NCBI GenBank assembly: GCA_013349325.1
Contig: DUZX01000034.1
Span: 1 to 42,433 of the forward strand
Reading direction: 5' to 3'
Length of the DNA stretch: 42,433 nucleotides
Source: Desulfuromonadales bacterium
GTDB taxonomy: Bacteria; Desulfobacterota; Desulfuromonadia; Geobacterales; Pseudopelobacteraceae
Shown here: one piece after another, positions 17,145 to 24,600 of the stretch
Layout: the number at the start of each line of letters is the position of its first letter
Numbering within the stretch: position 1 is the first letter of the stretch
Notes under the pieces: model-generated
Databases searched by the model: none
Told to the model about the DNA's origin: nothing
Seen by the model: the letters and a program-made list of their open reading frames with translations, nothing else
Made by a program: the position numbers and the translations under genes

Positions 17145-18122
17145 ATGGCTGTTTCAAACAAAAATAAATTCAAAAAGAAATCGTCAGGGCCCCGTGTGGC
17201 GGCCCTGACGATATTTTTTCTGATTGTAATTGCACTTGCAGGTTACATTCTCTTTTACTCTTTCAAAAAGACCACCCATACACAACACAAACAACCGGAA
17301 CAATCGCAGGTAGCACCTGTTGCTCCGGTCATCCCCAAGCCTGAAACGGCTACTCCACAATCTCCGATCGTTACGCAGCCTGAATACAAAGAACCTGATA
17401 TTTCGCTCCCGTCAGTGCCACCGTCTAAAAAAGAGAAGCCGGTGCAACGTGATGGCGCACCGGCCCGGTTGGCAATTATCATCGACGATATGGGCAGCAG
17501 TCTGTCTGAGGCCCGTTCGCTGGCGGAAATCGGGGTGCCGCTGACATTTTCAATTATTCCCGGATTGCGCAATGATGCAGCGGTGGTGGCGTATGCCGCC
17601 TCACGGCAGATAGAAACCATGGTGCATATCCCGATGCAGTCCAAAGGATGGCCGGGACGGCGTCTGGAATCGAACGGGCTGCTGGTGTCAATGGATGACA
17701 GCGAACTACGGGAGCGGTTAGCCAATCTGATTAGGGAGATACCGGGAGCGGTCGGCGCCAATAATCATACGGGGTCTGAATTTACTGAACATGAAGATAA
17801 GATGACGATTGTGCTGGAAGTCTTGAAGGGCAAAAATCTGTTCTTTATTGATAGTGTCACAACTCCGCACAGTACCGCTCTGAAACTTTCACATCACGTG
17901 GGAATCAAGAGTGCCCGCCGGAATATCTTTCTGGATAACGAGCAGGAGCGTACCTACATACTGGGCCAGCTTGCGCAAGCGGTCAAGCTGGCTAAAAAAA
18001 CAGGTTCAGCGATTGCAATCTGTCATCCGCATCCGGCTACTATTTCAGCACTGGCCTTCGCATTGCCTGCATTGGATCGTCAGGGTGTGACCCTGGTTCC
18101 GGCCTCGCAGCTTGTCAGGTAG
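17145..18122 (+). CDS. Divergent polysaccharide deacetylase (YibQ-like)
   Basis: The 325-residue protein has an N-terminal membrane anchor (VAALTIFFLIVIALAGYILF), a proline-rich linker (residues about 45-105) and a divergent polysaccharide deacetylase domain: LAIIIDDMGSS (about 110), LTFSIIPGLRND, METMVHIPMQ-like segment, and GANNHTGSEFT. In E. coli yibQ follows envC, and here the gene follows the envC-like and ctpA genes, so a role in septal or cell-wall remodelling is inferred. Deacetylase activity is not proven for the family. The end overlaps the convergent ParA-like gene by eight bases. Confidence 0.82.
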   Translation: MAVSNKNKFKKKSSGPRVAALTIFFLIVIALAGYILFYSFKKTTHTQHKQPEQSQVAPVAPVIPKPETATPQSPIVTQPEYKEPDISLPSVPPSKKEKPVQRDGAPARLAIIIDDMGSSLSEARSLAEIGVPLTFSIIPGLRNDAAVVAYAASRQIETMVHIPMQSKGWPGRRLESNGLLVSMDDSELRERLANLIREIPGAVGANNHTGSEFTEHEDKMTIVLEVLKGKNLFFIDSVTTPHSTALKLSHHVGIKSARRNIFLDNEQERTYILGQLAQAVKLAKKTGSAIAICHPHPATISALAFALPALDRQGVTLVPASQLVR

Positions 18123-19515
18123 TCATGATGGATTCAGTCACGTGCCGTTGTAGCTTTTGAACACTCTTGTAGTGCTCCTGATGTAAAATCGCCTCAGGGT
18201 TGGCCGGGTCAACTGGATAAACCGCAAGCCAGCCGCCGAGACGTAATTTGCCTTCAAATCCCGCCAAAGCCTCATTAAGCAGCAGATACAAACGATCCTG
18301 AATGCCGTTGAATTCACCGGCTTCAAAACCGGGCATCTCAACGCTCTTCTGAAACTGCTGCTCACCTGTCATGCTGATCTGACGATAGTCAAGCAGGCTG
18401 TGAGAGTCGGTCGTTCGGGGAGCGAGGATTGAAACGGCCTTTCCGGCTTTGTCTGCGATAATCTTTCTGGCGGCATGAAAGGAGTGATCATCCTCTTTCA
18501 ATCCGTACAGCGTTGAACAGAGCATGTCGCTGACACAGTCACCATGCAGAAAGCCGCGAGCGGCGCGATCAGACGTTTCAAAGTAGAAGCTTCGGTCTTC
18601 CGGTTTGTCTGTCAGCAACGCTCCGCAGATCAGGCAGCGCTCTGCCAGTCCCTCCAACCGAGCCAGATACGATTCTTTTTTGTGAGCCTCTTTTTCCAGC
18701 AGCCAAGTGTGATACAGGCAGGCCCGGGTTTCCGTAGTCGCATCAAGGCTTCTAAGGACATCGCGGGTAATTTCCATGAATTGTCCATGCACTTCCGTGC
18801 CACGGGCGTAAGTCAGGATCGGATAGATCTTTCCATCCGGATTGGTATTGAGACTTTCCACCTTCGGGCTTTTTGAGATGAAGGTGTCCAAACAACGGTA
18901 GCCGCGATTGACCGCGATTGCGCGCAACAGCGTTTTCTGATCTTTGAAAATGCCTTCAAACTTTATACGTGAGTCAATCAGGCAGGGAATCAGGGAGAGA
19001 GACTTTTTGTCAATTCCGCGCTGATCAAACAGAGCGAAGATATTCTTGCAATTTTCCAGACTCGGTAAATCCTTGACTGGTATCAGGACACGATCGGCAG
19101 CGTACAGTGCGTTTTGAGTCAAAATATTAAGATCGGGGCGCGTGTCGATAATGACGATGCCCGACAGTCCGGATTCCGCCAGCATTCTGGTTAACGTCAT
19201 CGGACCTTTGAAGCGTTCGTGAGTATCAGAAAGTTCAGGTGATGAAGGGATATAGCTGACGCCATATTGACCGGTCCGGACGACTTCACCGGCTGGTGCA
19301 CCCATCATCAGGGCGTGCACGTCGGCGTCTGTTGTCCCTGACTGCGTCAGGGCAAACATCTTATCAATGGTGAAATGGTTGTCAAACGACACGACCGTGA
19401 CCGGCAGATCTTCGCGCATGGCCTTCAGATAGATCGCCAGGTTGGTAGCGAGGGTTGTCTTGCCGACGCCCCCCTTTTCGGATGAAATCGTTATAGTGTA
19501 GGGATATGAATGCAT
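18115..19515 (-). CDS. ParA/MinD-like P-loop ATPase with Cys-rich C-terminal half
   Basis: This 466-residue protein has the deviant Walker A EKGGVGKTT at residues 13-21, a Walker-B-like VVIIDTRPDLN segment near 115-125, and the ParA-type nucleotide fold to about residue 255. The remaining 200 residues are not part of normal ParA and hold a CLICG...HGDC pattern that could bind zinc. No ParB gene or partition site lies next to it. GGTGG lies seven bases before ATG 19515. The upstream side was changed by insertion of the mobile element, which leaves only about 150 bases before the terminator of the disrupted tRNA. A plasmid-like partition role is unlikely; positioning or regulation are possible but unproven. 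Confidence 0.65.
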   Translation of the reverse strand: MHSYPYTITISSEKGGVGKTTLATNLAIYLKAMREDLPVTVVSFDNHFTIDKMFALTQSGTTDADVHALMMGAPAGEVVRTGQYGVSYIPSSPELSDTHERFKGPMTLTRMLAESGLSGIVIIDTRPDLNILTQNALYAADRVLIPVKDLPSLENCKNIFALFDQRGIDKKSLSLIPCLIDSRIKFEGIFKDQKTLLRAIAVNRGYRCLDTFISKSPKVESLNTNPDGKIYPILTYARGTEVHGQFMEITRDVLRSLDATTETRACLYHTWLLEKEAHKKESYLARLEGLAERCLICGALLTDKPEDRSFYFETSDRAARGFLHGDCVSDMLCSTLYGLKEDDHSFHAARKIIADKAGKAVSILAPRTTDSHSLLDYRQISMTGEQQFQKSVEMPGFEAGEFNGIQDRLYLLLNEALAGFEGKLRLGGWLAVYPVDPANPEAILHQEHYKSVQKLQRHVTESIMTT

Positions 19516-19632
19516 GTAGATACCACCGTCTCTGGATTCTGTGATCGTCAGCTCTTATGAGTTGGATTGTTGGCTGTTTCAGGCGAGAGGTCACGAACGA
19601 CACAATCACAAAAAAAGCACAACTTGAAGAAA

Positions 19633-19661
19633 AAGGACTTAAGCTTTTCGCCTAAGTCCTT
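19633..19661 (-). terminator. Original terminator of the tRNA-Gly gene, now displaced
   Basis: On the minus strand a 9-bp stem (AAGGACTTA / TAAGTCCTT) is followed by a T-rich run ending the transcript. It lies eight bases beyond the CCA end of the displaced tRNA 3' half, the expected place for the original tRNA terminator before integration. Confidence 0.8.
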
Positions 19662-19669
19662 GATTTGTG

Positions 19670-19710
19670 TGGAGCGGGAAACAAGATTCGAACTCGCGAC
19701 CTCAACCTTG
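19670..19710 (-). repeat. Attachment site repeat, left (displaced tRNA-Gly 3' half)
   Basis: These 41 bases match 28366-28406 with a single mismatch (A at 19683 against G at 28379). They contain the CCA end, the acceptor 3' strand, the T arm and the 3' half of the anticodon arm of tRNA-Gly on the minus strand, and identity stops inside the anticodon. The rest of the tRNA is absent here. This is the usual scar when an element integrates into the 3' part of a tRNA gene. Confidence 0.92.
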
Positions 19711-19975
19711 AAAATGTTTAATATATAAGTTTCCATAGAATGAACTATATACCACTAAATGGAATTATACAATATAAAAATAGCATGTTAGAATCATTGT
19801 CAGTCTATTATTTTCTTCACGTTCTGCCATATTAATCCCTTTAGTTCAATATTTGTTGTCACTGAAAATAGACTTTACAGCTGATATAAAATGGCATATT
19901 TTGACTGCAATCTAATGCCTCAATTTTGAATGATACAAAAAAGTATAATACATAATAGTACTATAAATCAGCCAC

Positions 19976-19995
19976 TATTTGTATCTATTTGTATC
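19976..19995. repeat. Tandem 10-bp repeat at the left end of the element
   Basis: TATTTGTATC occurs twice with no gap. An inverted copy of its core (GATACAAA) lies at 19932-19939. The spacing of one helical turn suits side-by-side protein binding on one face of the DNA. The surrounding 330 bases (19735-20064) contain no credible gene. Confidence 0.7.
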
Positions 19996-20018
19996 ATATA
20001 TAATTACACTATTTACGG

Positions 20019-20063
20019 AAATATACGTGTATGGTATATTTATGTATGATATTAAAATATACC
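20019..20063. promoter_or_regulatory. Operator-like array upstream of the element operon
   Basis: Three half-sites alternate in direction: AAATATAC at 20019-20026, GTATATTT at 20034-20041 and AAATATAC(C) at 20055-20063. The first two form an 8-bp perfect palindrome with a 7-base spacer. The last two extend to 11-bp perfect arms (ATGGTATATTT / AAATATACCAT). The array ends a few bases before the ATPase gene start, where a repressor would block transcription or translation of the operon. The ParB-like HTH protein is the natural candidate binder; that is inference. Confidence 0.6.
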
Positions 20064-20076
20064 ATTGGTGGCATTT

Positions 20077-21639
20077 ATGAAATTCTACAATAGAAAAAAT
20101 GAGCTATTTCGTCTTGATGAGCTCTTTACTGATGGGAAAGATCGGGCGCACCTTTTCGTGCTCAGCGGTCGCCGAAGAGTCGGCAAGACATCTCTGATCA
20201 AACATTTCACAGAAGACCGGGATGACTTCGTATATCTCTTTGTATCAAAGAAGAAATCTCACTTGTTGCTTGCCGAATTTTCTGAAATTCTTGCTGAACG
20301 CATTCCCATCCTAAAATCTGTCTCAATTAACTCGTTTGATTCACTGTTCACCGTTCTTTTCAAAGAGATGAGCAAAACTCCTTTGTATATCATGATTGAT
20401 GAATTTCAGAATTTTCAGCAGGTAGATGGGAGCGTGTTTTCGGTTCTGCAGAACTTATGGGATACCTATCAGGACAGTGCCAAAGGAGCCATTATCTGCG
20501 TGGGCTCGGTCCAGACTCTGATGCGAGACATCTTCGAGGGGGAAAAAGAGCCTCTCTTCAACAGGGCAAGCATTAAAATGTCTCTCAAGCCGCTGTCCGT
20601 TGACACCATCGCACAAATATTAACTGACAATGGCGTCGATGTAGCAAAAAATCTGCTTTTTTACCATACACTCTTTGGTGGCGTACCAAAATACTATGCG
20701 ATCCTGGATCGGTCCAGACTTTTCCACTTGACTCATAAAGCTGTTATCAGCAGGCTGTTTTGTGAACAGGACGCCCTGCTCCAGCAGGAAGGACGCGATC
20801 TGCTCATTGAGGAATTCGGCAAAAACTATCACCTCTACTTCTCCATCTTGCAAACGGTGGCCGGAGGGGTGACGCAAATGGCTCAGATTGCGGACAAAAC
20901 CGGAATTAATGTGAACAGCATCAGCAGGTACCTTGACGAGCTGGTCTCGGAATATGGAGTTCTTGAACGAAGGTCACCAGTCACAGCCACGACGAAAGAT
21001 CATAAAGGGGGGCGTTATCACATTGCAGACCATTTCCTCAAGTTCTGGTTTCGTTATATCCATAAGAACCAGACACTTGTTGAGATCGGTGCGACTGAAC
21101 GACTTGCAGACAAAATTGATGAGGATTTGACAAATTTTCAGGGGTGGGTTTTTGAAGAAATGGTGCGAGAAATCCTGATCAACAGAAATAATGAAAAAAT
21201 TGTTCCTTTCCTTTTCGATCGTATCAGCGGTTTTTGGGATAAAAGCGGCAAAGTTGAAATCGATATCGTCGCCGCTGACGACGATAAGAAAAACATCTTC
21301 TTTGGTGAATGCAAGCTTAATGGCAACCAGTTTACGCTTGCAGATATTGCAAAGCTGAAAGAGAAGGGTCGATATGTCCATTGGGGCAAAGAGAGTCGAA
21401 CGGAATATTTCGCTCTCTTCTCCAACTCCACCCTCACCCGGAAAACACGAGAACTGCTTGATAATAACGGAGTCGCTGGTATTGACGTTCGGCAACTCTT
21501 CCCGCCACCACGGGAATGCACTCACACATTCGAGCCAGAACAGGTAATCAGAGATACTGAACTGACTGAGACAAGCTCAAATCCACATATATCTGATGAT
21601 TCTACAGATTTGGGGCGAGAACTTGGACGTACAGAATAA
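20077..21639 (+). CDS. Archaeal-type ATPase with C-terminal PD-(D/E)XK-like domain (DUF234)
   Basis: The 520-residue protein has Walker A GRRRVGKTS at residues 31-39, Walker B LYIMIDEF at about 103-110 and a VGSVQTLM sensor-like segment, as in the archaeal ATPase (STAND-like) family. A winged-helix segment follows (MAQIADKTGINVNSISRYLD, about 268-288), then FLKFWFRYIHKN typical of DUF234. The C-terminus shows E394-x-D396 ... E411-C-K413, the ExD/ExK pattern of PD-(D/E)XK nucleases. I chose ATG 20077 because GGTGG lies six bases before it; TTG 20065 and GTG 20068 are alternatives. Function of the family is largely unknown. It could be cargo, for instance defence, or part of the mobility machinery. 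Its end overlaps the next gene. Confidence 0.78.
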   Translation: MKFYNRKNELFRLDELFTDGKDRAHLFVLSGRRRVGKTSLIKHFTEDRDDFVYLFVSKKKSHLLLAEFSEILAERIPILKSVSINSFDSLFTVLFKEMSKTPLYIMIDEFQNFQQVDGSVFSVLQNLWDTYQDSAKGAIICVGSVQTLMRDIFEGEKEPLFNRASIKMSLKPLSVDTIAQILTDNGVDVAKNLLFYHTLFGGVPKYYAILDRSRLFHLTHKAVISRLFCEQDALLQQEGRDLLIEEFGKNYHLYFSILQTVAGGVTQMAQIADKTGINVNSISRYLDELVSEYGVLERRSPVTATTKDHKGGRYHIADHFLKFWFRYIHKNQTLVEIGATERLADKIDEDLTNFQGWVFEEMVREILINRNNEKIVPFLFDRISGFWDKSGKVEIDIVAADDDKKNIFFGECKLNGNQFTLADIAKLKEKGRYVHWGKESRTEYFALFSNSTLTRKTRELLDNNGVAGIDVRQLFPPPRECTHTFEPEQVIRDTELTETSSNPHISDDSTDLGRELGRTE

Positions 21640-22138
21640 ACCTCTACACATACCTCTTGGCGAGATCACACCGCACAAAACATTTACTGAACCGGGAATG
21701 ATTGAGCACTTCATTCAGACTGAGTTTTTACTCGCCACACCTGCAAAGTATCTGTCAAAGCGAGCGGTATATACTCTGCTCGAACTGCATCCGGTTCAGG
21801 TAATTTATTCAAAGCGTGACGGATATAACTGTATAGGCGGCGTTCGATCTTTCTCGATTGCACGTAATTGCCTTCCACCATCTGACGCAATCCCGGTTAT
21901 TCACATTGATAAAATGGATAGCGATGCAATAGTTAACCATTGCCTGGCAGATATCTTCCTGACCACAGCCTGTTTAAGTATTCAGTCAAGCGAATCCCTG
22001 TACCGCTACCTTCAAATTCTTCCAAGTACTATTAAAGATCAACTGCTTAAACCCCCTTGCGGCACGTCACAACTGGCAAGAATGCTAAATGTTACCAGGG
22101 AAACGGTCAGGAAATGGAAGAACAAGACAGTACGTTAA
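21596..22138 (+). CDS. Small ParB-like protein with C-terminal helix-turn-helix
   Basis: The frame gives 180 residues. The middle part (about 66-104: VQVIYSKRDGY, CIGGVRSFSIA, IPVIHID) follows the ParB/Srx-fold pattern, where GGVRSF replaces the usual GHRR box. Residues 157-176 (TSQLARMLNVTRETVRKWK) are a clear helix-turn-helix. The family normally binds specific DNA, sometimes with nucleotide switching; here it may bind the end repeats or regulate the operon. ATG 21596 lies within the ATPase gene without a clear SD. TTG 21623, after GGGGCGAGA, is a possible alternative. Its 3' end overlaps the first recombinase gene by 25 bases, which suggests coupled translation and a shared complex. The ParB assignment is from pattern only. 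Confidence 0.6.
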   Translation: MILQIWGENLDVQNKPLHIPLGEITPHKTFTEPGMIEHFIQTEFLLATPAKYLSKRAVYTLLELHPVQVIYSKRDGYNCIGGVRSFSIARNCLPPSDAIPVIHIDKMDSDAIVNHCLADIFLTTACLSIQSSESLYRYLQILPSTIKDQLLKPPCGTSQLARMLNVTRETVRKWKNKTVR

Positions 22139-24600
22139 TAGAGTTTATAAGCTCAATCACTGGCACTGCTACAGATAATCTTGAGCTCTATTTCAGCCTC
22201 ATTAACTGTCCTCCTAATTGTAAGGGCATCATTCAAGTCAATGAACAGTTTCTAGTTATATCAAACCTGATAAAAGCAATTTATGACCTTGAAAGTCCAG
22301 AAGAGTTTCTGTCTGAAGAAGACTTTGAACTCTGTCTGAAAGCAGCTCAAGCCATTAAAGAGAAAAGGGAAGATATTGAGAAGTATCATCCCCAAGCCAA
22401 TATCAGTTATTTTAAAGAAGCACGACCGTTTCAGAAACTTTATTCCAATCACTCCGTCTACGTCTGCCTTGGTATTTCGTCGTTGCAACATAACATCACG
22501 GAGCGGCACCTTCTTATAGAGGCATATATCGTTGTGGCGGCCACTATATTGCGTCACAGAAAACGACTTAATACCCATCGTGAGAAAGAGTACGAGGATG
22601 CACTGCAGAAATCTTGCCGTCTTGCCAGAAAGATCCTGCTCCCCCCAAGACATGACACGTATAACGATCTTCCGGCCACACTTCCAGAAGGTGCAGGAGA
22701 ATATATAGAATGCATCAAAAGGACCGGTGATTTACTTGAAATAATTTATAAGCTCCTCGATTACGCTTTCTCCCAGAAACGGGCCAAAACATATAGCAGA
22801 ACTGGCAAACCACGAGCATTCAGAACGATCAGACACTCCGTAAACTACGCAGTCGATCAGGATCTTATCGGAAAAGTTGACTCCGTGAGAGTTATCCAGC
22901 CGGTTTCTGCAGCTGTCAGCAAATTGGAATGTGATGAGCCTTCCGGAGCGATTGATTTTTTAATTATAGATTCGGCAAATAAAAACACGCCGATGGATGA
23001 CAAATCCGCCGCTCAGCACAAGAAAGAGAAACGCTCATATATTTCTAGCATAACGATGCACAATCAACGTTTACCCCACCGATGGGAAATGCTGACATAC
23101 TTTGAGCTGAGTTGTTTTATTTCCGCAGTGTATCAGCTGACAACAGAACAAACGTGTAATGGCAATCAATGGAGTGGAATTAGCAATCTGGAACTTGCGG
23201 CGGTGGCTGTAACAATATTTTTACGTTCAGTGCCTTTGACTGATCTTGAAAAGTTTTATTTATGCGATGCAATTAACCCTGAAATCGCTCCACCAGGATA
23301 TCTATATAACGGGAGCAAAACCGGGTACTGGATTGCGTATCCCCCTAAATTACCGTTTGATATGAAACTTGGCGAAGCATTTTATTTGAATGCGGAGGAC
23401 AGAAATGAGTTTTTTCAAGTAACTTCCGGAACAGGGCTTGAAAAAATAATTGATGACTATATTGTCTCCGTCCGAAAAAGCCACTATGAAAATAACCTCT
23501 TTTCACCGCAAGCCGGTAAATATGACAAGGCATTGGCTGAATTCATCTCCGGTATCAACAAACGACATCATACTCGGTTAACCATTAAGCGGCTGGAAAT
23601 TTATCTCCATAATTCCCTTGCTCACCAAAAAGGAGGAGATTTGACAACGGCCATGTTACTGACTGGACGAAAAGACTTCCTCGGAATGCCGCCCCTGCAC
23701 TACACAGCGTACCCGGTAAGCAAGCTACAGAAAATGTTTCAAGAGTGCTGTACAGAAGTCATGACCTTCATTCAGCAAGAATCATTGGAAGCCGTCGATG
23801 TTTTTCTTGGTGAAGCTGAAAATCCCATCCCCCCTGCCACATGTACTGGAATGTCAGGTACGGCCTACCGTCCGAAACAAACATCTGTCAAAAAGATGGT
23901 TACAAACCTGCAGGAGCGCATGAAAGTGATCCAAAAGATGCCGCGGAGCGCTGACAAATTACTGCGCCTGCATAACAATATCATGCGGTACACCGCAATT
24001 CTGTTCGCTTTTTCAACAGGCTTTAGGGCAGTAAACAGTCCATTGCTGCCCCCTTCCCAGATTGATCGAACCACTGGCTTCGCTGCTATTTCAGACAAAG
24101 ATGGAGTAGATTATTACAACGCTCGGATTGTCTGGCTTCCACCGGTCTGTGTGCAGCAATACACCGAATACCTGACTCACCTCGATTATCTTATGCCAAA
24201 ACTCGAATACCTTGACATAGATCTGTTCAATTCCCTGCGGTACATTCTGGAATCCCGCATTCCGAGCGACAAGCTGCCACTTTTTTTCTTTATGACAGAA
24301 CAGGCCAAACGAAAAGTGGTGACCCCTACCGATATCTGGAAGGAAATACGAAAAAACTTGAAATACGAAATGCCACCAAATGCCAGCCGTCACTATTTGA
24401 GATCCAATTTACTGGAAGAGCGGTGCCCACCTGAATATATTGCCGCTTTTATGGGACACTGGGAGCGCGGCGAGGAACCATGGGGAACATATTCAGCCCT
24501 CTCACCGCAAAGCTATGCCGCAACCCTCTCCAAGTTTCTTGTCCGGCTCCTTGAAAATGACGGTTGGAGACCCATGCCAGGCATTCAAGAGTATTGGTAA
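22114..24600 (+). CDS. Giant tyrosine recombinase A (828 aa)
   Basis: The C-terminal 220 residues form a tyrosine recombinase catalytic domain: Arg638 in STGFRAVNSPL, His760 and Arg763 in SRHYLRSN, His782 in AAFMGHWERG, and Tyr793 in GTYS. All five conserved positions are present, so it is probably active in strand cleavage. Ordinary integrases are 300-450 residues; here about 600 residues precede the catalytic domain and contain no motif I can name. A segment near 365-440 (AAVAVTIFLRSVPLTDLEKF) weakly resembles a degenerate catalytic fold. ATG 22114 has AGGAA just before it; the frame extends upstream to 22057 inside the ParB-like gene. The stop overlaps the next start (TAATG). Confidence 0.8.
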   Translation: MEEQDSTLIEFISSITGTATDNLELYFSLINCPPNCKGIIQVNEQFLVISNLIKAIYDLESPEEFLSEEDFELCLKAAQAIKEKREDIEKYHPQANISYFKEARPFQKLYSNHSVYVCLGISSLQHNITERHLLIEAYIVVAATILRHRKRLNTHREKEYEDALQKSCRLARKILLPPRHDTYNDLPATLPEGAGEYIECIKRTGDLLEIIYKLLDYAFSQKRAKTYSRTGKPRAFRTIRHSVNYAVDQDLIGKVDSVRVIQPVSAAVSKLECDEPSGAIDFLIIDSANKNTPMDDKSAAQHKKEKRSYISSITMHNQRLPHRWEMLTYFELSCFISAVYQLTTEQTCNGNQWSGISNLELAAVAVTIFLRSVPLTDLEKFYLCDAINPEIAPPGYLYNGSKTGYWIAYPPKLPFDMKLGEAFYLNAEDRNEFFQVTSGTGLEKIIDDYIVSVRKSHYENNLFSPQAGKYDKALAEFISGINKRHHTRLTIKRLEIYLHNSLAHQKGGDLTTAMLLTGRKDFLGMPPLHYTAYPVSKLQKMFQECCTEVMTFIQQESLEAVDVFLGEAENPIPPATCTGMSGTAYRPKQTSVKKMVTNLQERMKVIQKMPRSADKLLRLHNNIMRYTAILFAFSTGFRAVNSPLLPPSQIDRTTGFAAISDKDGVDYYNARIVWLPPVCVQQYTEYLTHLDYLMPKLEYLDIDLFNSLRYILESRIPSDKLPLFFFMTEQAKRKVVTPTDIWKEIRKNLKYEMPPNASRHYLRSNLLEERCPPEYIAAFMGHWERGEEPWGTYSALSPQSYAATLSKFLVRLLENDGWRPMPGIQEYW

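Noticed and set aside
18115-19515. ParA-like gene as plasmid partition system paired with the ParB-like protein of the element
   Set aside because: It lies outside the attachment repeat, on the other strand, and its terminal half is unlike partition ATPases; the nearness is due to the insertion.
19548-19736. Minus-strand 62-aa frame across the left repeat
   Set aside because: It reads through the displaced tRNA half and the old terminator; the protein-like stretch VASSNLVSRS is a translated tRNA sequence.
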